In this document: piece after piece, positions 1-9,154 of the stretch
Numbering within the stretch: position 1 is the stretch's first letter
Layout: the number at the start of each line of letters is the position of its first letter
Made by a program: the position numbers and the translations under genes
Notes under the pieces: model-generated
Databases searched by the model: none
Seen by the model: the letters and a program-made list of their open reading frames with translations, nothing else
What the model was told of the DNA's origin: nothing
NCBI RefSeq assembly: GCF_002298975.1
Contig: NZ_DBMV01000033.1
Coordinates: forward strand, 231,269-295,268
Origin: Ralstonia sp. UBA689
GTDB taxonomy: Bacteria > Pseudomonadota > Gammaproteobacteria > Burkholderiales > Burkholderiaceae
Direction: 5' to 3'
Length of the DNA stretch: 64,000 bases

Positions 1-13
1 CGAGCAGAACGAC

Positions 14-2542
14 ATGACCGAACAGCAGAAACCGCAATCCGCACCCGCCGAGGCCAACAGCTATGACGCCGCCTCGATCCAGATCCTGGAAGGCCTGGAG
101 GCGGTACGCAAGCGGCCGGGCATGTACATCGGCGACACCTCGGATGGCACCGGCCTGCACCACCTCGTATTCGAGGTGTTGGACAACTCCATCGATGAGG
201 CGCTGGCCGGGCATTGCACCGAGATTCAGGTCACCATCCACACGGACAACTCCATCTCCGTGATCGACAACGGCCGCGGCATTCCGACCGGCATCAAGTT
301 TGACGACAAGCACGAGCCCAAGCGCAGCGCGACCGAGATCGCCATGACCGAGCTGCACGCCGGCGGCAAGTTCAACCAGAACAGCTACAAGGTGTCGGGC
401 GGCCTGCACGGCGTGGGTGTGTCGTGCGTGAACGGTCTGTCGAAGTGGATGAAGGTGACGGTCCGCCAGGGTGGCAAGGTGCACCACATCGAGTTTGCGC
501 AGGGCATTCCGCAAAACCGCCTGATCGAAACGGTGCAAGCGCCGGACGGCAAGATGGTGGAGGTCTCTCCGCTGCACGTGTCGGGCACGACGGACAAGCG
601 CGGCACCGAAGTGCACTTCCTGGCCGACGAAGAGATCTTCACCAACGTCGAATACCACTACGAGATCCTCTCCAAGCGCATCCGCGAGCTCTCGTTCCTG
701 AACAACGGCGTGCACATCAAGCTGACCGACCAGCGCACCGGCAAGGAAGAAGACTTCGCCTTCTCGGGCGGCGTGAAGGGCTTTGTTGAATACATCAACA
801 AGAACAAGACCGTGCTGCATCCGACCATCTTCACGGCCCAAGGCGAGAAAGACGGCGTGGCCGTGGATGTGTCGATGCAGTGGAACGATGGCTACAACGA
901 GCAGGTGCTCTGCTTCACCAACAACATCCCGCAGCGCGACGGCGGCACCCACCTTACGGGCCTGCGCGCCGCCATGACGCGCGTCATCAACAAATACATC
1001 ACCGACAACGAGATCGCCAAGAAGGCCAAGGTCGAAACCTCGGGCGACGACATGCGCGAAGGCCTGACTTGCGTGCTCTCCGTCAAGGTGCCCGAGCCCA
1101 AGTTCAGCTCGCAGACCAAGGACAAGCTCGTCTCGTCTGAAGTGCGCCTGCCGGTGGAAGACGTGGTGGCCAAGGCGCTGGGCGACTTCCTGCTGGAAAC
1201 GCCCAACGACGCCAAGATCATCTGCGGCAAGATCGTTGAAGCCGCCCGCGCGCGTGAAGCCGCCCGCAAGGCCCGCGAAATGACGCGCCGCAAGGGCGTG
1301 CTCGACGGCATGGGCCTGCCCGGCAAACTGGCCGACTGCCAAGAGAAAGACCCCGCGCTGTCTGAACTCTTCATCGTCGAGGGTGACTCCGCAGGTGGAT
1401 CGGCCAAGCAAGGCCGCGACCGCAAGTTCCAGGCGATCCTGCCGCTCAAGGGCAAGATCCTGAACGTCGAGCGCGCACGCTTTGACAAGATGCTCTCCAG
1501 CCAGGAAGTGCTCACGCTCATCACCGCCCTGGGCACCGGCATTGGTAAGGACGACTACAACCTCGACAAGCTGCGCTACCACCGCATCATCATCATGACC
1601 GACGCAGACGTGGACGGCTCGCACATCCGCACGCTGCTGCTCACGTTCTTCTACCGCCAGATGCCCGAGATCATCGAGCGCGGCCACGTGTACATCGCCC
1701 AGCCGCCGCTCTACAAGATCAAGCACGGCAAGGAAGAGCGCTACATCAAAGACGACGTCGAGATGGCCGCCTACCTCGTGCGCCAGGCGCTGGACTCCGC
1801 GGTGCTGGTGCGTGCCGATGGCACCGAAATTTCGGGCGACGCCCTGGCCGAACTCGCACGCCAATACCAGCTCAGCCGTGGCGTGATCGAGCGCCTGTCT
1901 CGCGTGATTGACGCCGACGCCCTGCGCGCCATTGCCGAAGGCGTGGCCCTGGACCTCTCCAGCGAAGCCGCAGCCGAAGCCAGCGCCCGCACGCTCAAGG
2001 CCCGCCTGCTGGAAATGCAAGGCAACGCCAGCAACGCCAACGGCGGCGCTACCGCAGACGCCTTCATGCAGTACGACGAGAAGAACGAGAAATACCGCGT
2101 CATGGTCGTCCGCCGCCAGCACGGCAACCAGCGCCTGAGCCATATCGACGCCGACTTCGTGGCCGGCGCAGATTACGCAGCGCTCTCCAGCACCGCCCAG
2201 ACCTTCCAAGGCCTGATTGGCGACGGTGCCAAGGTGCGCCGCGGCACAGGCGACAAGCTGCGCGAGCAGAACGTGACAGACTTCCACGCCGCCATGACGT
2301 GGCTGCTGGCCGAAGCCGAGCGCGGCGTGAGCCGCCAGCGCTACAAGGGTCTGGGCGAAATGAACCCCGAGCAGTTGTGGGAAACCACCATGGACGTCAC
2401 CCAGCGCCGCCTGCTGCGCGTGCAGATTGAAGACGCCATTGCGGCGGACCAGATCTTCACCACGCTGATGGGCGACGACGTGGAGCCGCGCCGGAACTTC
2501 ATTGAGACGAATGCGTTGGTGGCGCGGAATATTGATGTTTGA
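14..2542 (+). CDS. gyrB: DNA gyrase subunit B
   Basis: ATPase subunit of DNA gyrase, which introduces negative supercoils with GyrA. The N-terminal GHKL ATPase domain shows the Bergerat motifs (DNSIDEALAG, GRGIP, GGLHGVGVSCVN). The TOPRIM domain carries EGDSAGGSAKQGRDR near residue 455 and DADVDGSHIRT near 530. A ~170-residue insertion between TOPRIM and the C-terminal GyrA-binding tail (ending YKGLGEMNPEQLWETTMD...) explains the 842-residue length typical of beta- and gamma-proteobacteria. The ATG start is only 14 bases into the window, so its promoter and upstream neighbours (often dnaN) are not visible. A bidirectional hairpin terminator follows. Its last ~228 bp are duplicated in decayed form at 5033-5261. 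Confidence 0.99.
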   Translation: MTEQQKPQSAPAEANSYDAASIQILEGLEAVRKRPGMYIGDTSDGTGLHHLVFEVLDNSIDEALAGHCTEIQVTIHTDNSISVIDNGRGIPTGIKFDDKHEPKRSATEIAMTELHAGGKFNQNSYKVSGGLHGVGVSCVNGLSKWMKVTVRQGGKVHHIEFAQGIPQNRLIETVQAPDGKMVEVSPLHVSGTTDKRGTEVHFLADEEIFTNVEYHYEILSKRIRELSFLNNGVHIKLTDQRTGKEEDFAFSGGVKGFVEYINKNKTVLHPTIFTAQGEKDGVAVDVSMQWNDGYNEQVLCFTNNIPQRDGGTHLTGLRAAMTRVINKYITDNEIAKKAKVETSGDDMREGLTCVLSVKVPEPKFSSQTKDKLVSSEVRLPVEDVVAKALGDFLLETPNDAKIICGKIVEAARAREAARKAREMTRRKGVLDGMGLPGKLADCQEKDPALSELFIVEGDSAGGSAKQGRDRKFQAILPLKGKILNVERARFDKMLSSQEVLTLITALGTGIGKDDYNLDKLRYHRIIIMTDADVDGSHIRTLLLTFFYRQMPEIIERGHVYIAQPPLYKIKHGKEERYIKDDVEMAAYLVRQALDSAVLVRADGTEISGDALAELARQYQLSRGVIERLSRVIDADALRAIAEGVALDLSSEAAAEASARTLKARLLEMQGNASNANGGATADAFMQYDEKNEKYRVMVVRRQHGNQRLSHIDADFVAGADYAALSSTAQTFQGLIGDGAKVRRGTGDKLREQNVTDFHAAMTWLLAEAERGVSRQRYKGLGEMNPEQLWETTMDVTQRRLLRVQIEDAIAADQIFTTLMGDDVEPRRNFIETNALVARNIDV

Positions 2543-2580
2543 TCGCTCGTGTAGATGGCCGCATTAGCCACATAAGCTGA

Positions 2581-2625
2581 AAAAAACAGACCCATAAGTT
2601 GAGAGACTTATGGGTCTTGTTTTTT
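2581..2625. terminator. Bidirectional rho-independent terminator
   Basis: A 10-bp perfect stem (GACCCATAAG / CTTATGGGTC, 2589-2598 and 2607-2616) with an 8-base loop is flanked by an A-run on the left and a T-run on the right. It can therefore stop both gyrB and the convergent CoA-transferase gene. Confidence 0.9.
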
Positions 2626-2643
2626 GGCAAGCGGCCCTTGTCC

Positions 2644-4677
2644 CTAAGCCCCCGGCCCCTCCTGCCGCGGCCCGTCTTCCCGCTCCAGCTCCTGCAGCGC
2701 CTGATTCGCTTCTTCCTCGCTCTCAAAGATGTGCGGAGCAACGTCGCGCGCTTCGAGCGCGTGGCCTAGCTTGGCGCGCAGGAAGCCGCTGGTCGTGTAG
2801 CGCGTCACGCCCCGGTAAAAGCGATCGACCACGCTTCTGACCATCTCCACGTACTCATCCATCACATCGGGCAGGACGGTGAAGTTGTCGTAATTGACGA
2901 TGGCGAAGACGCGCTTGCCCAGCGGCTCCATCCAGGAGGCCACCTGCTCGCGGATGCGCTCCACGTCGTCATGGTTCCTGACCGTGAGACCCTCGAAATT
3001 GAGGAAGAAATGGTTCGTCTTGGCGTCGTAGCTAAAGCGCGCTTCCAGCGGCAATGCGAGCAGCTCTTCGCGCAGCCCCATGGCGTCGGGTTTGAAGATG
3101 CGCGCATCCATCAATCGTGGGGGCACGGGCATGAGCGGCGTGAAGTCCATCCGCGCCAGGATGTCGCGCTGCAAATCCACGCCCGGGGCAATTTCCACCA
3201 GCTCGAGCCCCTGCGCCGTCAGCCGGAACACACAACGCTCGGTGATGTACAGCACCGTCTTGCCGCGTGCCGCCGCGTGGCTGCCGCTGAACGTCCGGTG
3301 CTCAACCTCCTGCACGAATTTGCGGCTGCCGGAATCTTCAAGGATGCTCAACCGCGCCTGCTCCACCGCAACCTTGATTTGCCCCGCATTGAACGTGCCG
3401 ACAAATACGACCTTCTTCGCGTTCTGGCTGATGTTGATGAACCCGCCCGCACCGGCCAGCCTGCGGCCGAACTTGCTCACGTTGACGTTGCCCGCGGCAT
3501 CGGCCTGCGCCAAGCCGAGGAACGCCACGTCCAGCCCGCCGCCATCGTAGAAATCGAACTGGTTGGGCTGATCAATGATGGCCTGCGCATTGCGTGCCGC
3601 GCCAAAGTTCAACCCACCAGCCGGCAGGCCGCCGATCACGCCAGGCTCCGCAGTCAGGGTCAGCAGGTCGAGGATCTTCTCTTCATGGGCGACGGCGGCA
3701 ACGCCCTCCGGCATGCCGATGCCCAGGTTCACCACGCTGTTTGCCTTGAGCTCCAGCGCCGCGCGGCGGGCGATGATCTTGCGCTCGTTCATCGGCATGG
3801 GCGTGATGGTGTCCATCGGCACCCGAATCTCGCCTGAAAACGCCGGGTTGTACGGCTCGGCAAAGGTCTGCCAATGGTGCTCCGGCTCCGCCACGACCAC
3901 GCAATCGACCAGCACGCCGGGAATCTTCACCGCGCGCGGGTTCAGGCTGCCGGCCTCGGCCACGCGCTCCACCTGCACGATGACAAGGCCACCGCTGTTG
4001 CGCACCGCCGTGGCAATCGCCAGCCCCTCCAGCGTCAGAGCCTCTCTCTCCATGGTGACGTTGCCGTCGATATCCGCCGTTGTGCCCCGCACGATGCCGA
4101 CATGAATGGGGAACGCCCTGTAGAAGAGATATTCGCTGCCGTGCAGCACGATCAGATCGACCAGATCTTCGTGCGTGACGGCGTTGATCTTGCCCCCGCC
4201 AAAGCGCGGGTCCACAAACGTGCCCAAGCCCACAGAGGTGAGCGTGCCGGGTTTGCCTGCGCCAATGTCTCGAAAGAGATGGCTGATCACGCCTTGCGGC
4301 AGGTTGTATGCCTCGATCTGGTTGTCGACCGCCAGATGCTGCAGCTTTGGCACCAACCCCCAGTGCCCGCCGACCACGCGTTTGACCAGCCCCTTGTGAC
4401 CCAGGTGATTGAGCCCGCGCTCCTTGCCGTCGCCTTGGCCGGCTGCGTACACCAGCGTCAGGTCCCGCAGGGCGCCGGGGTCGTCTGCCGGCGCGCCCTG
4501 GTGCGCCAGGAAGCGCCGCTCGATGGCAATGGCAATGGCTTCGGGAAAACCGATGCCGACGAACCCGCCGGTGGCAACCGTGTCGCCGTTGCGAATCAGG
4601 CGCACAGCATCGGCCGCTGAAACCACCTTGTTCTTCCTGGGCACGGCGTGGCCCATGAGCGCTGGGTGCAGCATCAT
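2644..4677 (-). CDS. Acyl-CoA:carboxylate CoA-transferase (YdiF/propionate CoA-transferase type)
   Basis: Fused alpha-beta CoA-transferase that moves CoA between short-chain acyl-CoAs and acetate or related acids; cytoplasmic. The alpha half (about residues 15-280) has the glycine-rich GDTVATGGFVGIGFPE segment. The beta half begins near 298 (NERKIIARRAALELK) and contains LTAEPGVIGGLPAGGL, where Glu344 aligns with the catalytic glutamate of YdiF-type enzymes. Residues ~530-677 form a C-terminal extension beyond the usual ~520 residues. It may have an accessory or membrane-associated role, but I cannot assign it. The start is one of two adjacent ATGs preceded by GGGAGA. The gene stands alone and converges on gyrB. 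Exact acyl substrate unknown. Confidence 0.88.
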   Translation of the reverse strand: MMLHPALMGHAVPRKNKVVSAADAVRLIRNGDTVATGGFVGIGFPEAIAIAIERRFLAHQGAPADDPGALRDLTLVYAAGQGDGKERGLNHLGHKGLVKRVVGGHWGLVPKLQHLAVDNQIEAYNLPQGVISHLFRDIGAGKPGTLTSVGLGTFVDPRFGGGKINAVTHEDLVDLIVLHGSEYLFYRAFPIHVGIVRGTTADIDGNVTMEREALTLEGLAIATAVRNSGGLVIVQVERVAEAGSLNPRAVKIPGVLVDCVVVAEPEHHWQTFAEPYNPAFSGEIRVPMDTITPMPMNERKIIARRAALELKANSVVNLGIGMPEGVAAVAHEEKILDLLTLTAEPGVIGGLPAGGLNFGAARNAQAIIDQPNQFDFYDGGGLDVAFLGLAQADAAGNVNVSKFGRRLAGAGGFINISQNAKKVVFVGTFNAGQIKVAVEQARLSILEDSGSRKFVQEVEHRTFSGSHAAARGKTVLYITERCVFRLTAQGLELVEIAPGVDLQRDILARMDFTPLMPVPPRLMDARIFKPDAMGLREELLALPLEARFSYDAKTNHFFLNFEGLTVRNHDDVERIREQVASWMEPLGKRVFAIVNYDNFTVLPDVMDEYVEMVRSVVDRFYRGVTRYTTSGFLRAKLGHALEARDVAPHIFESEEEANQALQELEREDGPRQEGPGA

Positions 4678-5032
4678 CGTGTCTCCCGTTCTTGTGTGGT
4701 CTTCAGCGTGTGCGGGCAGCGCCCCGGACGGGCGTTGCTGCGCAGAAACTCGTCAGCCGTGGCGCAAGCCGTTGGTGCCTTGCTGCCGAGCCGGCGAGGC
4801 GCTTTAGGGGCGTATGAGTGCAAATACAGCACGAGATGCGCGGTGCGGCAAGGGGCTGGCGTCAATGCCGGGGCTTGTGGGTGCTGCGCTGCACCGCAGC
4901 ATGGCGACCGTGATCGACCAGACCCGCGGCATGCGCGACCGCTTCATCGGCCGCCTGATCGGCCTTTTGCTGGCGCAGCCGAATCGGTCGAGCAACGCCC
5001 CTTGAGGTGCGCACAACAGGCTTGATGGCGCT
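4678..5032. other. Intergenic stretch, possible remnant DNA
   Basis: Between the CoA-transferase start and the gyrB fragment. A 63-codon frame at 4814-5005 (MSANTARDARCGK...) exists, but it has no convincing ribosome site and no family I recognise. The promoter of the CoA-transferase must lie in the left part. Nothing else supportable was seen. Confidence 0.4.
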
Positions 5033-5261
5033 GCCGAGCGCGGTGTGAGCCGCCTGCGCTATGAGGGCCTGGGCGAAATGAACCCCGGGGCAGTTGTGGG
5101 AAACCACCATGGACGTCACCCAGCGCCGCCCGCTGCGCGTGCAAATTGAAGACGCCATTGCGGTGGACCAGATCTTTACGACGCGGATGGGGGTTGACAT
5201 GGAACCGCGCCGGAACTTCGTAGAGAGCAATGCGTTGGCGGCGCGGAATATTGATGTTTAG
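5033..5261 (+). pseudogene. gyrB (fragment): Partial, frameshifted duplicate of the gyrB 3' end
   Basis: This segment aligns base by base with 2315-2542 of gyrB, from GCCGAGCGCGG through to ATTGATGTTT and the stop codon. By hand I count about 25 differences in 228 bases (~89% identity), including one inserted G (GAACCCCGGGGCAG against GAACCCCGAGCAG) that breaks the frame. The stop is TAG instead of TGA. Only the extreme GyrB tail is present, so it cannot encode a product. The divergence resembles that between related species rather than a recent duplication, which suggests a displaced gyrB end left by integration or recombination next to the defence island. Confidence 0.9.
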
Positions 5262-5288
5262 TTGAGTTAGTTTTGTGACCCGCAAAAA

Positions 5289-5317
5289 GCCAACCGTCGT
5301 CGGTTGGCCTATTTTTA
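5289..5317 (+). terminator. Rho-independent terminator after the gyrB fragment
   Basis: Perfect 8-bp stem GCCAACCG / CGGTTGGC (5289-5296, 5301-5308) with a TCGT loop, followed by CTATTTTTAT. It lies 28 bases after the fragment's stop codon and may have travelled with it as the terminator of the original gyrB. Confidence 0.8.
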
Positions 5318-5488
5318 TGTGCTGTCGATTTGCGGGGAGGGGGCAATCGCTATCGATGAGAGAAGGCTGGCGGCCGCAGGTCATTACAACATTTGCGTCG
5401 AGTCATATCCATTCTCTCGGGGGGAGGCGGGCCTTGTGGGGAGCGAGTACATTCGATATCAACATTAACAACAGCAGCGGGTCACGAA

Positions 5489-6883
5489 GTGAAGAAACTA
5501 ACGAATGTCACGCCTTCCCCCGAGCAGTTCACGATTATCAAGCGGGTTCGTCCTGGATCAGAGCTCATTCGTGGCGCGGCTGGAAGTGGCAAGACAACCA
5601 CTGCGGTTCTGAAGTTGAAACTAATGCTGCTATGGTTTCTTGCGCGACGTCAGAGGTCCGAAAGTTCAGAGCCCGTTCGGGCGCTCGTGCTAACGTTCAA
5701 TAAAACGCTTCGGGGGTACATTCAGGAGCTGGTTAGCTCCAATTTGCCTGACGGCAAAATTACCGTCAGCGTAGACACCTTTGCCCACTGGGCAAATACT
5801 GCTCTCGGCGGACGCTCAATAGATGACGGAGATGAGTTGGGAAAGCTGGTGCGTGCGCACGCGGAAACCATTGGTCTTCCCCCGGGTTTCCTGCTTGCTG
5901 AGTGCGAGTACCTCACCGGTCGATTTCCTCCTGATCGGCTAGACGAGTATTTGGGTTGTCGCCGTGACGGTCGTGGCGCAACTCCCCGTGTTGAGAAAGC
6001 TACGAGGGAAGCAATTCTGGACAAGCTGATTCGTCCATATAACGAGTGGAAAGAAAAGAACGGTCGCTTTGATTGGAATGATGTGGCTGTCCTGTTGGCT
6101 GCGAAGAAGTACTATAAATACGACATAGTCATTGTTGATGAATCTCAGGATTTTTCCGCAAATCAACTTCGGGCAATAATGTCTCAGCTCGAGGATGAGC
6201 ACGCTGTTACGTATATTATTGATACTGCTCAAAGAATCTATGCTCGAGGTTTTACCTGGGCTGAAGCTGGAATATTAATTCGCCCAGAATCTAGCCATCG
6301 TCTAAGTGTCAACTATAGAAATACGGCTTCTATTGCGAAGTTGGCGAGCAGTCTTATGAAGAACGTGCAGCTTGATGACGATGGGACAGCCCCTTCACTG
6401 CTTGATGCTATGGAAGGCGCGGCGACTCCGATTATGCTCAAGGGGCTATTCAGCAATCAAGTGCAATGGGCCATCGACTACATTAAGCGGAATGTTGATC
6501 TTTCGAAAGAGTCTGTCGCTTTCCTGCATCCGAAAGGATGGTTTACTCATCTTGAAAAATCTCTTGCCGCAGCGGGCTTGGAGTTTGTCGAGGTAACCCA
6601 AAGAAGAGAATGGCCAGAGACGAATGCCAACATTGCGCTATGCACATTGCACTCCGCAAAGGGACTTGATTTTGATCATGTCTTTTTGCTTGGGATCAGC
6701 GAGAGTGGATTGCCCGATGGTAGCCACGATGTTGGAGATGAGCGCTTTGAAATGGCCTGCAGGCTATTGGCTATGGCTATCGCACGCGCTCGCACGCAAG
6801 TTGTGCTGGGGTACAAGCCTGGCGAAGAGTCGCCCATCCTCGCTCGCCTAGACGGATCTACGTATCAAGAGATCGCAGTATGA
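5489..6883 (+). CDS. UvrD/Rep-like superfamily 1 helicase of a DarT-associated cassette
   Basis: Predicted ATP-dependent DNA helicase or translocase. From the GTG start at 5489 the protein is 464 residues. Walker A GAAGSGKT is near residues 29-36, VLTFNKTL motif Ia near 67, Walker B DESQD at 217-221, LSVNYRN near 273, and the TLHSAKGLDFDHVFLLG motif V/VI region in the last third. A C-terminal AIARARTQVVLGY segment is typical of UvrD_C_2 domains. The open frame extends upstream to 5393, but residues before VKKLTNVTPSPEQ look non-coding; the ribosome site is weak for either start. The stop overlaps the next ATG by four bases (ATGA), implying coupling. Base composition is AT-richer than the chromosome, suggesting transfer. 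The specific role is unknown. Confidence 0.85.
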   Translation: MKKLTNVTPSPEQFTIIKRVRPGSELIRGAAGSGKTTTAVLKLKLMLLWFLARRQRSESSEPVRALVLTFNKTLRGYIQELVSSNLPDGKITVSVDTFAHWANTALGGRSIDDGDELGKLVRAHAETIGLPPGFLLAECEYLTGRFPPDRLDEYLGCRRDGRGATPRVEKATREAILDKLIRPYNEWKEKNGRFDWNDVAVLLAAKKYYKYDIVIVDESQDFSANQLRAIMSQLEDEHAVTYIIDTAQRIYARGFTWAEAGILIRPESSHRLSVNYRNTASIAKLASSLMKNVQLDDDGTAPSLLDAMEGAATPIMLKGLFSNQVQWAIDYIKRNVDLSKESVAFLHPKGWFTHLEKSLAAAGLEFVEVTQRREWPETNANIALCTLHSAKGLDFDHVFLLGISESGLPDGSHDVGDERFEMACRLLAMAIARARTQVVLGYKPGEESPILARLDGSTYQEIAV

Positions 6884-7539
6884 GCGCTACTGTACCGTTC
6901 GAAGTGGCTCAGGCGCGAGGGATTGATGAGCTATTGCACTTCACGACCAGTAACGGATTTGTCGGTATCATCGCGACCGGCGGACTGTTGTCTCATGCCG
7001 CGTTACCCCAGGAGCGTAGGCTTGCCCACATCCTCCAGATCAACAGCAAAGACAGAAGTCGAGATGTCGACTGGCACGGCTATGTGAACTTGTCTATTTC
7101 GCGCATCAACGGTACGTTCTTTTCGATCTCAAGCAGCCGCTGGCACGCGGCTAAGGACGTTTACTGGTGCATTCTGAGCTTCGATCCACGCATCATGGAT
7201 CATCCGGGTGTGCTGTTCTCGACTACTAACAATGCTTATGAGCTGACCGAGCGGGCGCCTGGGGTGGATGGCTTGGAAGCTTTATTTGCGCCGAAGATTC
7301 GGCAATTCCAAGCGAAATGGGTGTACCGGAGTCGAGAGACGCCAACGCATCACACTACGTGCCATCAGGCTGAAGTTCTATATCCCAAAGAGGTGCGGCT
7401 TGACTATCTGCAGCGGATCTACTTTCCGACAGAGGACATCGCAGACGAAGCAGCTGCGCAACTTGGCTTTTGCGCACCCTCGCTACTGGACCGAGTTGAA
7501 TTGGTCGTCAAGCCAGAGAAATTTGAGGGGCACGTATGA
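6880..7539 (+). CDS. DarT-like (DUF4433) ADP-ribosyltransferase toxin
   Basis: 219 residues resembling the DarT family, which ADP-ribosylates thymidine in single-stranded DNA using NAD+. Visible hallmarks are the N-terminal HFTTSNGFVGIIATGGLLSH (His20 region, NAD+ site), a central YVNLSIS / FSISSSRW segment, VLFSTTNNAY, and CHQAEVLYPKEV with Glu165 as the probable catalytic glutamate (QAEVLxP is the DarT signature). It is divergent: the usual FYFNPRNPM-like stretch is not recognisable. Four-base overlaps on both sides place it between the helicase and an ADP-ribosylglycohydrolase. That context supports a toxin or effector role in phage defence. Target specificity is inferred from the family only. 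Confidence 0.8.
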   Translation: MSATVPFEVAQARGIDELLHFTTSNGFVGIIATGGLLSHAALPQERRLAHILQINSKDRSRDVDWHGYVNLSISRINGTFFSISSSRWHAAKDVYWCILSFDPRIMDHPGVLFSTTNNAYELTERAPGVDGLEALFAPKIRQFQAKWVYRSRETPTHHTTCHQAEVLYPKEVRLDYLQRIYFPTEDIADEAAAQLGFCAPSLLDRVELVVKPEKFEGHV

Positions 7540-9125
7540 CAACTCATAGCGAGGCACAAGTTCGCCGCTCGGCGCTCTGGGCTGCTTATGGCGACGCAGT
7601 AGGCTTTCCAACGGAACTCGTGTCCGAGTCTCAGTTTCGCCGGCGTACTGGACAAGCATCGATCCAACGGACTATTGCCTGGAAGAGGCGAGTCGGCGGG
7701 ATGTTTGGGCCTGAAGTCCAGTTTCCTACTGGTGCCTACTCTGACGATACGCAGCTTAGACTTTGTACATCGAGAGCCATCCGAGGGGATGGCTTCTTTG
7801 ATGTAGAGAGCTTTGCAAAGATTGAACTTCCCATCTGGCTCAACTATGCGCTCGGCGCGGGTCGGGGTTCAAAGCTTGCCGCCGCGAATCTAGCACTACG
7901 CGATTCAACCTGGTTTCAGAATTTTTATAACACCTCACAGGCGGTCTATTGGCAAGGAGGGGGGAATGGCGCGGCAATGCGTGTCCAGCCACATGTCTGG
8001 GCGGCCTCTGAATTGTCGAGCACAAAGTTCATCTCGAATGTCGTGCGTGATGCTGTATGCACTCACGGCCACCCTCGCGCGATTGCGGGAGCCGCTATCC
8101 ACGCACTTATTCTTGCGTACGTGTTCGATTCGGCTTCGATTCCTTCGCCGTCCCAATGGCTTCACTTTGCTGAAGCGTGTGACTTCGCTTTCGCTTGTCT
8201 CACGGAGGAAGATGAGCTGGCGTTATTCTGGTCCCCAAATTGGGAGCGACTCACTGGACAGCCGCTAGCGGAGGCCTTTGCTCAAGTAAAGCATGAGTGG
8301 CAGGAATGCGCCGAAGTGGCCGCAAAGCTATGTGACTCACCGCGTGCTAACGAGGAAACATATACGAGCCTTTTGAACCTTCTTGGTGGATATAGTTCTG
8401 CGGAACGCGGCTCTGGTTTAAAAACGCCACTTTTTGCTCTCGTGTTGGCTTGGCTCAAACAGGATCGGCGACCCCAACAAGCCATTCTCACGGCAGCAAA
8501 TGCATTTGGGAGCGATACCGACACGATAGGCACTATGGTTGGAGCCTTACTTGGTGCTATTGCGGATGATGAGCCTGATGAGGAAATTCAGGATGCGGAC
8601 TACATCAGCGCGGAGGCATCGAGGCTGTTTCATATCAGCCAAGGACGAAGAGAAAAGAGCTTCGAATACCCAGATCCGTTGAGGTGGGCCGCTCCGAAGG
8701 CACAGCGAGACGCATTGTTGGTAACTGAAGATGGTCCTTTTCTTGCCGGGCTCGGGCCTGTCGATCCATTCGGGGAAGTCTATGTGTCAGAGAAGGGCAC
8801 AGAGATGGAATGGCAATGGTGTCGGACGGTGTTTGGGCAAACAATTCTGACCAAGAGAAAACCCGGCATCTTGACGCTTGGTGGCTCCTCAGAAGGCAGG
8901 ATGAGACATGTAGTGCGAAGGATCGAACTACCGCAGTTGGATTCGCTCTTTCCCGATCCAGAGCTGAGTATTGACGCGATTACACAGGAATGTATCCGAT
9001 CTTCGTTTGATCCCACTGTGGTAGGTGAGGCGTTGCTTCGTCTGTCTAGTGGGTCTGACGGTGTTGAGCGCGCAATCGCCTTCGCGGCGATTATTGCGAA
9101 GGCAAGGATTGCGCGAACTCGCTAG
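7536..9125 (+). CDS. ADP-ribosylglycohydrolase (DraG/ARH fold), candidate antitoxin of the DarT-like protein
   Basis: 529 residues. The first ~350 match the DraG/ARH family, which removes ADP-ribose using a di-metal centre. RSALWAAYGDAVGFPTE forms the start of the fold, SDDT at 69-72 and SDTDTIG at 326-332 are the two metal-binding motifs, and NGAAMRVQP lies near 144-152. Both metal motifs look intact, so activity is expected. Residues ~370-529 (with YPDPLRWAAPKAQRDALLV) form an extra domain I do not recognise. The ATG overlaps the DarT-like stop. The position suggests reversal of the DarT-like modification, a job done by macrodomain DarG in classical DarTG. AT-rich like its two upstream partners. 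Confidence 0.82.
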   Translation: MTTHSEAQVRRSALWAAYGDAVGFPTELVSESQFRRRTGQASIQRTIAWKRRVGGMFGPEVQFPTGAYSDDTQLRLCTSRAIRGDGFFDVESFAKIELPIWLNYALGAGRGSKLAAANLALRDSTWFQNFYNTSQAVYWQGGGNGAAMRVQPHVWAASELSSTKFISNVVRDAVCTHGHPRAIAGAAIHALILAYVFDSASIPSPSQWLHFAEACDFAFACLTEEDELALFWSPNWERLTGQPLAEAFAQVKHEWQECAEVAAKLCDSPRANEETYTSLLNLLGGYSSAERGSGLKTPLFALVLAWLKQDRRPQQAILTAANAFGSDTDTIGTMVGALLGAIADDEPDEEIQDADYISAEASRLFHISQGRREKSFEYPDPLRWAAPKAQRDALLVTEDGPFLAGLGPVDPFGEVYVSEKGTEMEWQWCRTVFGQTILTKRKPGILTLGGSSEGRMRHVVRRIELPQLDSLFPDPELSIDAITQECIRSSFDPTVVGEALLRLSSGSDGVERAIAFAAIIAKARIARTR

Positions 9126-9154
9126 AGCGCAATTTCGATGTAAGGGGTGGTGGT

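Noticed and set aside
4814..5005. A possible 63-residue protein upstream of the gyrB fragment
   Set aside because: No ribosome site, no recognisable family, and embedded in what looks like remnant DNA.
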